Shown here in pieces: positions 1 to 10,980 of a stretch of DNA of 64,000 nucleotides (within the stretch, counting starts at the first letter, position 1; each line of letters opens with the position of its first letter). Under the pieces are notes generated by a model. The model saw only the letters and a list, made by a program, of their open reading frames with translations, had not been told where the DNA came from and made no database searches. Source of the stretch: Lasiosphaeria ovina (Eukaryota; Ascomycota; Sordariomycetes; Sordariales; Lasiosphaeriaceae). The DNA is taken from contig JAULSN010000002.1 in the NCBI GenBank assembly GCA_033439765.1, positions 2,232,001 to 2,296,000 of the forward strand, read 5' to 3'. The translations under genes were made by a program, and so were the position numbers.

Positions 1-191
1 GCCGGGCCATGGGAGCGCGGTGTGGCTGTAGACGCAGTGTCGACAAACAACGGAGAGCGTGTGGCTGAGGACGAGTCTGGCGAGACTGACTGGGAGCAAT
101 GAAAGCCATGTTGAGAAGGGGCGGAGGTGGAAGGCTGAGAGCGGTTGGTTAGAGATTCGAGGTTTGAAGTCTCGGTCGGCTCTAGTTGCAT
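1..191 (-). CDS. N-terminus of an unidentified Ser/Thr/Pro-rich protein, cut by the left edge
   Basis: An open frame starts at an ATG at 191 and runs leftwards off the window, giving 63 codons without a stop. It begins MQLEPTETSNLESL and continues as a Ser/Thr/Pro/Gln-rich segment containing SPDSSSATRSPLFVDTAS. This composition is typical of the disordered N-termini of fungal regulators or membrane proteins. A CT-rich stretch lies within the first codons. No domain is visible, so no function is assigned. The call rests on codon composition and the uninterrupted frame. The same bases can be read in another frame from an ATG at 109, but that reading looks less protein-like. The next gene to the right is divergent and 5.5 kb away. 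Confidence 0.5.
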   Translation of the reverse strand, partial: MQLEPTETSNLESLTNRSQPSTSAPSQHGFHCSQSVSPDSSSATRSPLFVDTASTATPRSHGP

Positions 192-844
192 AAAGGAGTC
201 GGCAGGATCCCGGGGGAGCGTGTATCTGGCTGTGCAGCTGGCTTTGCACAGTCAATAGTTTGTTTCTGGGGGGAGAGGGTGCGAGAGGTGCAGATGATGC
301 GGGTTCGGGCAACAATTGGCTCAGCGATTCGTCGTTCTTGTGGTGTTGTCTTGTTTTGTGCTGCGGGAACGAGGTTGAAGTGACGTGTTTTTGCTTTTGC
401 CTTTTCGCGTCGTCGCTGGAGCAGCTATCTTACTTCGTACAGTGTTGCCGAGGATAACCCGGGGAGCAAATTCCCTTTGGCGGCCACTAGTGATCCTGCC
501 AGCCCCACATCTTTCCACGCTGTCCGTAGACTATTTCATGGTTCATGGATAAAGGTTCGCCATTGGAATCTTAAAGATATGATGGATTCTAGGTTGTAAA
601 TGATCATAGGTGGACTCGCTGCCTTGGGGCCTTGCGCGAGCCTGGCCTTGACAAGAGCTCAGGTCGGCAAGGGAGCTGCAGTGGATTCGACAAAACAGGC
701 GCGGCTTGCAGCTGTCAATTATATGATAGTATCCGTAATACCAACCATGCAGACAAATATTTCAATTGAACCACGTCTTTCTCCAGCCTCCAGTATCCCA
801 GAGATTGCCGGGCAAATATGGAGAACGCGTCGCGTCCTATTTCG

Positions 845-871
845 AAAAAAAAAAAAAAAAAAAAAAAAAAA
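845..871 (+). repeat. Poly(A) run, 27 bases
   Basis: Uninterrupted run of 27 adenines in intergenic DNA. It could be a simple mononucleotide repeat or the tail of an old retroposed sequence. No coding sequence of a LINE or processed transcript is recognisable just upstream. Confidence 0.9.
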
Positions 872-3800
872 CCGTTTAGTGGGAGATTGACCAAACGCCT
901 TTCCAATCTGAACAATCCGCTATCAGCCAGGCCAGGGCTTGCTTGGGCAGGGTAATAGGGGCAGTTCAACCGTCAACGGAGCAGAGCGGAGAACGGATCT
1001 TGGACACCCTGGGAGAGAGACATTTCCACAACCATAATCATTACCCATACTATACCACATCAAGATCCCAAAATAAAACAACGTTCTCAGTTGCTGGAGA
1101 AAGAAAAGCATCTCAAAGCAAGAGCGGCGGCCTTGCCCCACCTTATATCCGCATATGGGGCGATCACGTCGCGGGCTGAGAATCCGACGAAAGCGCACCC
1201 GAATCTATTGATCCTAGGGTTCATCACTTGGTGGTTGAGAGGTCGGAACGTATCGCGCTCCATGTTCGTATTTCGCGAAAGTCCTTAGACAGCTCTATGA
1301 CTAAAGGGCACCCAGCCAAAAGCCTCTCAATCTGTCTGGCGAACCGGACCCAGGTGGATCAATGTGACTGCCAGTTGTAGCTGCATTTTTCGATTCCGTT
1401 TTTGACTTTTTGCGCAGATGCCCCTCTGGGACTGCTGCTTGATGCATTGGCACCTCGCGCCAATGACAGCGCGGCGCATACCTTCGCCTGCACGGTATCG
1501 TTTCCTGCTTCCCCGGCACAACACATCACAGAGAATGTCGAGGGTGCATAGGTACGGGTATTCACCTCCGCACCCGAATGGATGGAAAGGAATAGATAAT
1601 CAATGTATTGGACTGCACGCAAAGCAAATGTGCTGTAGCTCTCAAACACGTCAGTGTTGATATCGGACCGCGTACGGAATACACCGTGATTAATCCTTCG
1701 GGTTACTTTCCTTTCAGTCGTTTTCTTGGCTACGAACTGCCTGAGGTGCTTTGTTGAGGTGGTTGGGCACGCGGTTTTTTCCATCTCAAAATGTGGGGGA
1801 GCGGGGGAATTGCGAGATGACACATCGGGTCCTCCCGTCCCGCTATCGTCTTGGAGTTTGTCACCTTTGACCTTTGATGCCGTACTATGCACGGGGCACC
1901 GGGACACACGGAGTGTGCCGCAAGCAACTCTCCCGATGGTTTACTCATCTCTGTTCTGGAGCGCAAGCTAGAAAGGCAGTCGAATCTGCCCATTCCTTAG
2001 GTAGAAATGATCGGCAGAAATGAAAAACCCGAGAAAGCGCGAAAGAGCGACCCCGCCTGTCCCACGCTGCTCTCCCGTCGAATCCTGTCACACGTGTTAC
2101 TAACCTTAGGACCAACGCATGGCCAGTGCGTCCTAGAAACGGGATTCGTCTCCGGGTTGCAGGGGCATGAGGGATTGCTAATGCTCGCCATTCTCTTCCG
2201 TGTCCGTTTCGAAAGCGGATATCTAACAAGACAGCTGGCTAGTGACAAGAGCTGCGACGAAAAAAAAAGGTCCCCGAACATGCACTCGCAAATGGCCTCA
2301 TAAGCAGGTAGTATCGTCAGATCGTCTTCAGTCACTATAAATTTGCAATGGCCGAATACCCGCGCACTTGCTTGCACCTTGGGGCCACTCGCCACGTCGC
2401 CAAATGTGGATAGTACCTAGTACAAGTTGTATACGTCGCTGCTTCCCTCTACTCAAGTTTCTCAGTAATAGTATTCAATTCCGACTTGGTAAAAACGATT
2501 TGCCTCGATAATGTTTTCGGGGGCCGTTCGACCCAGAGTGTCGGGATACAGTCTCACAGGTGGGGAGCGCTTGGTTTCTCTGCCGCTTTGTCCGGAGCAT
2601 TCATCCTGATGACGTGGTATTCCTTAGTTGCACTCATCATGCAACGTCCGACGTATTCACACCTATCACAAGCCGGAAGAACCCACCGGGTTTCGGTTGC
2701 TGTCTCCAACCAAGCGGTGAAAGCCCAACCAAGATAAAAGTCTGGACCCGACAGTTTGGGACCGTCATCAAATGACCACGGACTATTGGGAGATTTCAGA
2801 GCCAACGAGCCAAGGGCATCAGGAATCCCCCCTCCCAGCTTCGTGTTGCAGCTTTCGAGGGTTTTCCGGCAGTTTGGTTTAGGAGGAAACCGCCCTTTCT
2901 CGTCAGCAAAGGTTCAGCTTCGACGTGCACAACGTTCCCAAGTGAAGGGGAAACGGTGCGCGGTCCACCGCTCCAGCTTCGAGTAGATGGAAAGAATACT
3001 GCGCATGAGCAAGCTTGCCGACAGTTCTTTATGCTCGGCAGTTCACTCTTCCTTTGGGAGAGTCATATTTGCCATGTTATTGAAACGAACTGACCCCATT
3101 ACCAGACTCTCGGAGACCGTTACCAGGGTCTTTCTTTCCAGGTCCTGTACGAGATCAGGATCGCGCGCTAATGTTGAGGCTGCACCGAACCTGACTTTAA
3201 ACTTGCACATTGGTGCCACAGCACCACAGTCGAATCCGAGGCAAGGGTTCCCTACTAACAGTCAACATCGCTCGTAAGCCTGTCGGAGCATCGAGACGGG
3301 AAGATGTTGCCGGGTGCTGTAACCAACAGACTTTGCCTTATCCTTTCATCCCGTCCCGGTGTCGGCTCTTTTGGAATTGGAGTTGTTTGTTTCATGCCAG
3401 TCAGGCCAGGTCAGGCAAATAGATACATCGATGATGTACGTACGCTAAATCGCGCAACAAAAGAAGGCAGGGCGGGGATCGCGGATTGGCTTTTGCGTTT
3501 TATCCGGTATTTCGGAACAACATTCCCAGCGCCAATAAGACGTCCGGTGCCTCCTCACATCAAAGCGACACCAAAACGCCGGTGATTTAGGTCCAATCTG
3601 TGTCCGCTCGGCGCTACATTTCTCGGCAAGAATCTTCTGAGCTTCTAGTGTAGAGAGATGGAACCCCGCAGTCTGCTGCAAAACTCAACCCGACCTGCCC
3701 TAATTTGACTGGCCGCGTTGTCATGAATGACACGGCACCTGCAGCATCAACGGCATTGTGACCAAGAAAACCTGCCCGTTGCCTCCGTGGCGTTGCATCT

Positions 3801-4346
3801 GGGCTGTAGTGAGAAGCATAAATGTGTCCCCAAGCGGGCGTGCTTCTGTCACTCTACCGTAGGTCTGCAGCTGTGCAAAGAGCTGGATACACTTTCATAC
3901 TAGTACTCAGTACAGCTTTGGTGGCGTGCATCCTCAAAGACAAAACGGCACAGCCGTACTGGGTCCGTATCCGCAGACAACACGGAATACCCTCGGTGGG
4001 AAGATGGCGTTTCTCTTGGGTCCGGATTGGACGACGCCGACAGCGGTATTGCGACCCGACACTATGCTGTTTCATAGGCACCCGTCGTTCGCCTAGAACT
4101 AGTGGTAGTAACGGGTAGGCAACTGTGAATGCGCAGCGCAGGTTCACATAATGGAAGCGCTGGCTCGCCTGGCGCGGCACTCGAGGCATCATGCACTCGA
4201 CGGGCGTCTACGCGAAGGCGTTTGGCCGGCTCGCTGCTCAGGACGCCTCAACCGCCGTGTGGCCTTAAGCCCGGCGTCAACTGAATGCCGGACGTCTCGG
4301 CGGATGGATGGTATCCATGCCACTTGAAATGCACTGAGGCAGCATA

Positions 4347-4380
4347 TCGCACACCTTCTCAGCGCTGAGAAGGTGTGCGA
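4347..4380. repeat. Perfect 34-bp palindrome
   Basis: The left arm TCGCACACCTTCTCAGC (4347-4363) is followed directly by its exact reverse complement (4364-4380), with no spacer and no mismatch. It lies in gene-free DNA, 1.3 kb upstream of the C6-motif gene. It could form a 17-bp hairpin or bind a dimeric protein. It has no T-run after it, so it does not look like a terminator. Confidence 0.95.
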
Positions 4381-5706
4381 AACGGAGCGTAACCGGTAAC
4401 ACCTTGGCTCCACTTCTACTCCGGCGCGGAAGGGACCTTCGCGGGCGGAAGCTTCAACCTGGGTGAGGGGGGCGCCAAGGAGGCCCACTTAACCACTTAA
4501 TAACCGTTAAAAATGAATGGATGGAATTTCTGGTGTGTCGGGCGAGTTTCCCATTTGGACGCGCTACTGCGGCAGGGGCATCCCCGGTCCTTCTGCCATT
4601 CCAATGAGGGGCGAGGAATCTGGAAGGGACTCGGTTCGCCTGAGAGCTTGAGCCACCTGCGGTGCAGTCTCGAACCCACCCGAGCACTTGGGTTTCCAAA
4701 GCCTTGGAGAGGGGGTCCTGGCTTTGCCCCTTTGTCCAGTACAATCCATCGTTCCCACTCTTGAGCCGCTGCACCGGGACGGGCTCGGAGTGGCGAGGTT
4801 TTGGCTCAATAACTGCACTAGGTCACCAGTCCTGTCAGTCCATTTCGTCTCTTGAGCTTGTAGCTTCATTTCTCTGCCATCTCCCGTCTGTATAGTGTAT
4901 ACGGAGTATCGCGCCTCTATTTGGGGGAAATCAGACAATTGCGAACTCGTACCACTTGCGAGACTAAAGCTGTCACAACGCTATTGACAGGCGGTGGGCA
5001 ATTCCTCGACCTTTCCGTTCCAGGCGGGCCAGCGATTCCCAGGTCCGACCAGCGCTGGTGCCCCATGTTCCTTTGGCGTGGGACCATGCCAGTCCTGTCA
5101 ACACTATCGCTAGCGTGCTGCATTGTCCCCCGTTTCCATATGCTGCTTCTGGAGCAAGCCTAGCTTCGTCCAACCATTGGGCTGCCAGTGCTTCTCCGCT
5201 CTTTTCTCCTCCATCCTCCCACCTCCCGCCAGCAGCCTGTGCTCCCTTCCCTCTCCCCAGCGCAGTGGCCATCGACTGCAGTCCCGACAACACATCAAAC
5301 ATTCGACAGCACAAACGAGTGTGCTTGTTGATGGTATAATTCCGGGTGTTTACGCCAGCACCCGTAGCCTCAACCAGCGAGTGGTTTGGAGGCCGAATGG
5401 GTATTTTAGGAACTCGCAGCATCTGGGTCCCGAGCATCTGTCCGTCAGACCTCTGTTTCCCGCGCGCCTGGGTCGACCGCAGCACACCACAAAACCCCCA
5501 ATCGCAGCCCTCGGTTTAATCGCCTGTCAGATCTCCCCGGAATCGCACTCTCGGGTCGTCCTAACATCGAATTGTCTCGCGTGTCTGCATCAGCGAATTT
5601 GAATCGTATTGTCGTCGTCCGATCTGTTATAACCTGCACATACCATCTCGAACTCTAATGTTACCTTGAGGAAGCACTACAAACTACGCCAGACGCATCG
5701 CCCGTC

Positions 5707-6900
5707 ATGAGCTCCCCGGCGCAAGGAGGACCGTCGGTCCCGAAGGAGAAGGAGAAGAAGGGGCTGGGAAAGGTTCTCTCGAGAGTGAAGACGGTCTTGA
5801 AGAAGGCCGATCCATCTCGCCGCTTATCGACATTTGGCAAATCAGGTCGTTCGACGGCTGCTCCTGCCACAGGCGGCGTCGTTTCTAGGTACGTCAGGCT
5901 CGCGATGGCTTTTGCGAATAACACTCGGACTGCATTGGGCCCGGCATTGACTTCAGGCCCTTACCTGCGCCTTGGGTCGATTGCTCCTTATCCCGCATCC
6001 GTTGCTAACCACAATTACAGCGAACCTGCACCACCTGCACCCGCCGTTGCGGAGGAGAAGCCAGACCCAGAGGGGTCTACTAGGGTGCCAAGAACCCAGC
6101 TCTTTGCCGAGCGGGCGAAGAAGCTCGGTGAGCTCTACGGTCTAGAGCTGAAGCCAAGCGACTGGTACTCCAGCGAAGGACATGCTCTTCGTGTCGAAAA
6201 GCCGATTAGGATGCGGGTTCACAGGCAGTGTCACGAATGCAAAACTTCTTTCGGTCTCGGAAAGGAGTGCCCGAACTGCAAGCATGTTCGCTGCAAGCAG
6301 TGTCCGCGCGTGCCTCCAAAGCGCACCGAGGCCGAGAGAGAGGCGAGCCGCGTGAAACGGGCTGCTATCCTCAAGGAGCGCGCCGAGAACCCTCGCATCA
6401 TCCCCGACTGGAATCTGACTGTCAAGGAGATTGTCTTGCGAAAGCCGGCCAAGAAAAATGGCCAGGACCTGGTCCACAAGAAGCCACGGCAACGCGTACG
6501 AAGAACATGCTGCGAGTGCGAGAAACTGTTCGTTGGAGGCCATAAGACGTGTGATAAATGCACCCATACCAGGTGCACGGATTGCCCTCGGGAGCCGTAT
6601 GTTTCCCACATTCTCCGCTCCAGAATAATCGAAACTGACCCTATTCACAGAGGCAAGAAGGACAGGTATCCATATGGGTATCCAGGCGATGTTCCCGGGA
6701 CGAAGTCGGCCTACTATGAGTGCCACGAGTGCAGGCATATCTTCTATTCGCTGCCGTCAGACGACACCGACTGTCCTCAATGCACACACAAGAAATGCAC
6801 CTCTTGTGTGAGGCAGACTCCCAGGAAGGTTGACCCGGAGCCCGACCCAGAGGTCTGGCAGAGGCTCCAGGTCCGACTTGCGGAGTTGCGAATCACTTAA
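5707..6900 (+). CDS. Conserved fungal protein with three C6 (CxxC-x9+-CxxC-x4-CxxC) motifs
   Basis: Three exons are proposed: 5707-5888, 6021-6596 and 6651-6900. The introns have GTACGT and GTATGT donors, branch words CTAAC and CTGAC, and acceptors TACAG and CACAG. The spliced product is 335 residues. After a basic, disordered N-terminus (about 1-60) it carries three similar cysteine motifs near residues 131-155, 224-249 and 277-305. Each has three CxxC pairs separated by about 9 to 13 and by 4 residues, as in zinc-binding ribbons. Basic linkers such as KKPRQRVRR lie between them. Proteins of this layout are common in Sordariomycetes and Leotiomycetes but have no known function, so zinc binding is inferred. 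Both introns are multiples of three (132 and 54 nt) and free of stops, so an unspliced message would encode 397 residues. The splice signals and the match of the second junction to the spacing of the other repeats favour splicing. Confidence 0.8.
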   Translation: MSSPAQGGPSVPKEKEKKGLGKVLSRVKTVLKKADPSRRLSTFGKSGRSTAAPATGGVVSRYVRLAMAFANNTRTALGPALTSGPYLRLGSIAPYPASVANHNYSEPAPPAPAVAEEKPDPEGSTRVPRTQLFAERAKKLGELYGLELKPSDWYSSEGHALRVEKPIRMRVHRQCHECKTSFGLGKECPNCKHVRCKQCPRVPPKRTEAEREASRVKRAAILKERAENPRIIPDWNLTVKEIVLRKPAKKNGQDLVHKKPRQRVRRTCCECEKLFVGGHKTCDKCTHTRCTDCPREPYVSHILRSRIIETDPIHRGKKDRYPYGYPGDVPGTKSAYYECHECRHIFYSLPSDDTDCPQCTHKKCTSCVRQTPRKVDPEPDPEVWQRLQVRLAELRIT

Positions 6901-9677
6901 TACTAATCCAAATACCGTTTGCCTGGCAGTGCCAGACTGGTGTTCGACGTCCGATTTTCAACTCGAGTTCGCCCGAGAAGCTCGCATGGCAGGAAAAGGG
7001 GGCCGACACTGCGACTGGAACGGCGATGTTTTTCTTTTCGGTTCTATTTCCTCAATACCATTCTCATACGCAAAACGCATTTATTCGTCATTTATTCCCA
7101 CTACATGAAAACCCACCACGAAGCATCACGAAGTTTGGAGGAAGCATTAGCGAGCGCTGAGAATATCGTTCTTGGCATTTCAACACACCAACAGACCTAC
7201 ACACCACACACACACTCACACACCTACCTTCCCTTTCGAGGGAGAGTGCATGACGAACATGAAAATACGTTGCCGCTTAACATTGCGCGTTTACAACATT
7301 CTGGACACGCGACTACGACCAGGAATTCGCCTTTCATCACTTTGCATTTTGGCGGCATGCTCCACATCAAATCTTGATTCCAGGGCGGATTGAAGCAAGG
7401 GATTTGTTTCGTTGGGACAGTGGCCCTTTTTTTTTCTCCCACGAGGAACAAGCCGACGCACACAACCGTATCCCAATTCGCTACAAGTGAAAGAGGGTGG
7501 GGTGGGTACCGAGAACTTGGGAGGAACGCAAGGCTTGGGCCCAGACCGGGAGTGTGGTTGGCTAGTAGCCAGTGGTGGAAATTCTGGAAAAAGGGATGAG
7601 AGGTCGTGGTCGTGACGGAAAGTCGTATACCCTGTGCTGTTTTGCTGCTGCTCTAAAACTTGATGAATTACTTGATCTTGTCCTCAACCAATCTTCACTC
7701 TCTGGTCCATAAACAATTGAAAGTAGCCCACAATTCTGTTTCGGTGTGTTGTTCCCAAACCCACACACATATCTTGCTCTAAAAAAAACAAGATTTGTGA
7801 TTTGGAGGTCAGAAGGAGGCGCGGATGCGGAACCATCCCTACCCCATTCGCAACCTGGCCAATCACGACACGAGCGGACCACACTTTTCTCTTGTCTTGG
7901 GAATGACACGAACCGCCCGGGGGCCATGTGGAAAGCGCTGCCTTGTCAGGGCGCTGCTCTCAGGGCGGCGGCGGCGGCGGCGGGTTTCAGGGCGCGGCAT
8001 CTTAAAAAAAGGACAGTACACAGTTATCCGTGTGTAATACACAAACGAATCGTGTGCCAGACGGACGTGATACCGTTGTCGTTGTCGTTGTCGTCGTCGT
8101 CGTCTCCCCGTAACGCTAGACTAAGCTTCCCGCCTTAGTGTCTTGTAGTGCAGTGTGTTAATGGTGTGGTGTGGTGCGGTGTGGTGTGGTGAAGAGCGGA
8201 ATCTGGATGGATTCCATCCATCCACATCCATCTGCTATCCGTAACGTAGGTATCCTGCACGACATTGACACGGGAGAACCGCCGTCGCGGGTTGGGCGCA
8301 GGTGTGTGTGTGTGTGTGGTCTAGATTTTGCTTGCCACCCCTTTTTTCATTATCTCTTTTTAGTCAACAGTCTTTTGGTATTTTTACAAAGTAATCGCGA
8401 ACACGGTGCTGCACGCTCCGGGAAAGGTGCCCTCTCCCACCTCTCCTTATTTAGTTTAGCGCGGTCCTTCCATCATCCCCACGGCTCTACTGAGTAACGC
8501 CCTTACGCCCAAACATGAAAAAGAATCCCTCCCCCCTCTCTTGTATTCTTGACCTTTGCCCTTCTCATATTCTTCGCAATTGCACCAGCCTGCAACGCCG
8601 CGGCCGCACTTGTGATCCTTTATTTCAGCTATGTCTCCATCCGTCCTTATTCTCTCTCATACACCCTTGTCACATCGCGCCGTCGTTCTCGTCCGTCCTC
8701 ACCACCCAGAACCCACCCCTTTCTCCAGCGCACCTCAGCGCGCTACTTATCGTTCTTCAGAATCTCGCGAAACCTACCATTTCATCCCGATACCCGCTCG
8801 ACTCTAGCCCTCGCTAGCCTACGCTGAGCGGCGAGGTTTGGTGTTGAGCCTTGCGTCTCCTCGCCCGTATATACATACTCTCCATGTCCGCCTACGAGGC
8901 CGTCGCTACGTTTACTTAGAGAATCCTAGGCGTAACCGCATCGCCCAGCCACGCTAGCTAGTCGCCAAAATGTCGTATATATTAATAGCGTTAGCACAAT
9001 AGCAGGAAGAGGCCCCCCTTCCGGAAGATTAGACGTCTAGTTATATGGTTAGACCAGTCGGTACTGTATCCTGTGGTGAGACGCGTAGGTGGTGTAGTAC
9101 TAACTTACTTCGACCTCCCCCTTCCTTTCGGATATCTTCTCTTTAATTGCTAAACAATAAGCATCACTCAGGGAATTAATAGTCTCGTATATACCGTTTT
9201 ACACACAGTAAACATCAATAGAGAGATTAGGACAATGGGGAGTTATTGCAAATACCGCGGACAACTAAGACCCACAAACCATGCAATAGAAGAGCAGGCA
9301 TCAAACTCTCAGAGAAGTGTCAGACCGGCTTCCCATCGAAGTCAGGAATCTGTCGGCCTTTTGAGGAAAGGTTTGACTACCAATAATGCGGCGTGATCCA
9401 TGGGAACCAGTATGCAGACGGAGCTAACGGCGGTCCGGGACGATCCCTATTTGCAAAACAATGGCACGGTGGAGTTGTGGCCGATCGCGAGCCTGCTTCA
9501 GTCCCTTAGCCGGACACAATCTCCTGTGTGTAGGTAAATATCGCCGTCAGTCAATGAAACAATGCATAACTCAAGGCATAAACTGGGCATGGATATACCG
9601 TATATTTATGATTCAACTCCTCGAGTCCCATCCTCCTATCAAAGCCAGCAACGTCTTTTGTATCACCTCGAAATAGA
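6901..9677. other. Gene-poor region downstream of the C6-motif gene
   Basis: No convincing gene. Roughly 7000-8500 holds simple repeats: CA-rich DNA near 7200, GTTGTC/GTC repeats at 8074-8105 and GTGGT repeats at 8162-8190. From about 8800 the sequence becomes rich in TAG, CTAG and TATA words and short of coding potential. That is compatible with decayed, possibly RIP-mutated, repeat DNA, but no transposon protein is recognisable. Confidence 0.5.
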
Positions 9678-10980
9678 CTATCTATTTGAGCTCCAATCAT
9701 ACCCCAACCCCCTTTCCTGCAACCAGCGAAAGCAACCCTCCGACATCATAGTAATATGCAAGTTTTGTACATCATCCTCCTGTAGTAACCTCGGATCGAG
9801 GTGCCAAAACTCTCCGATATCTTGGGATGACCGGACGAGTTGAGCTTGAAAGTCGGGATGATGCAACTCCTCAAACTTGCCATCCGAATTCCTGATCGCA
9901 TCTACAAAAATTTGCGGCTCAAATCGGACCGACATCCAAACAAATGCCATTGTAAAGGCAATCCAATGTTTGGCTTTCTTGGCGGAATCCACGCCAGGGG
10001 GTCTCCGGAACTCGACGGATCCAGACTTGCCCGTTTTCGAGGGCCGAAAGTTCCATGCATAATGTTTGGATGGACTAACGAAATCCACAAGGGAGTCGCG
10101 ATCCAATGTATCGATCTCGGCAAAAACCCTCTCGAGACCGTCAAGCGGGCCGTGCCGCCGCATCAACCCGAATATATCCGGGGCCCGAAGATTGGACTTG
10201 CAAAAGTCGGTTGCTCCGTCTCTTCTTGATAAAGGGCAGCATCTTGCCGTAGCCGGCTCCTAAAACGCGACTGCCTTGGCAATATTTCTAAGCTGCGGTA
10301 GGCTATAAGAGCCATGCCGCCAAGAGACGTGGATATGGAAGCCACAGGTCGTGTCCTTCCGAAACTCATACATCCGATGTAGGGTGCTCCAGAGCAGGTC
10401 GATAGTCTTGGGCCATCCTTTATCGGCAGAAATGACTGGGGTAATAATCTCGGCAGGATCTTTATTAGTTACCACCGGGTTAGAGTCTGCAGTCTGAATG
10501 GCATCGTCTCAAAGAGAATATGGCATCGTCTCAAAGAGAAAATGGCATTGTCTCAAAAAGATAATAGCATTAAGACTTACAGAATCCATCCGGAATATGG
10601 CTCTTTGTTAAAGAGCCGTCGAGCATCACGTTCCAGCACGAATAGTCCGGTTCGTCGTGTTCACTCGGATCAAATACGGTGCATTTCATATTGGCCGAAG
10701 ATAGCGTCTTCGACACGTGATCGAGCAGATGGAAGTTGAACCTTCGACGCTCGACAGGGCTTGCATCATGGGCAGGCACGGTTATCCCACTCGAGGGCTT
10801 AGGACGAAGAAGAACCTCGAACTCGGCTCCAAAGCAGAAGGGAAGACCGGTGTGATATGGGATGGAAGGAACGCCTTGCGGACTTGGTGATCTTCTCCAG
10901 GTTGCCCTTCTCCAGGTTGCCGCAGAAGCCGTGTGGCTGCGCTCGCGCCTGCCGGATGCTATTGAAGTTTGGGCATCCAT
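9678..10980 (-). pseudogene. Amidoligase_2-like gene with one in-frame stop codon
   Basis: Two exons, 10980-10581 and 10486-9678, join in frame (donor GTAAGT, acceptor CTGCAG) into 402 codons with a single internal TAG at 10262-10260. Family signatures appear in order: LPFCFGAEFEVLLRPK near residue 60, a DGSL turn, CGFHIHVS in exon 2, a conserved helix that hits the stop (NIAKAVAF, stop, EPATARC), then CKSN and finally YAWNFRP with VEFRRPPG and KAKHWIAFTMAF. These match fungal members of the putative amidoligase family (Pfam PF12224), a glutamine-synthetase-fold group predicted to join carboxylates to amines with ATP. The FGAEFE and HIHV stretches are the expected metal- and ATP-binding parts. 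Except for the stop the frame is intact, so the gene is either a young pseudogene, read through, or hit by a sequencing error. The Met at 10980 is the first ATG; the frame is open upstream to 11034. It lies 356 bp downstream of the Aig2-like gene on the same strand. Confidence 0.75.
10500..10565. repeat. Three tandem 22-bp units inside the amidoligase intron
   Basis: Three units of 22 bp start at 10500, 10522 and 10544. Each begins GGCATYGTCTCAAARAGA and ends in four AT-rich bases. The third unit differs by a few substitutions. They fill 66 of the 94 bases of the predicted intron 10487-10580 and leave both splice signals intact. Confidence 0.9.

Larger units (their letters stand above)
192..5706. 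other. Gene-free region between two divergent genes
   Basis: About 5.5 kb with only short open frames on both strands and none showing a recognisable domain, codon bias or introns. It contains a 27-base poly(A) run at 845-871, a perfect 34-bp palindrome at 4347-4380 and the fungal word TACGGAGTA at 4900-4908. The flanking genes point away from each other, so this is probably two long promoter and 5' leader regions, perhaps with decayed repeats between them. Confidence 0.6.

Noticed and set aside
1359..1907. 182-codon minus-strand frame
   Set aside because: Mixed composition, no domain, no intron signals and no neighbouring support. Chance open frame in gene-free DNA.
10255..10330. The TAG in the amidoligase read as the acceptor of a short intron (TTTTAG)
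   Set aside because: The only nearby donor would remove SLPQLRNIAKAVAF, a stretch that matches the family, and no branch site is clear.
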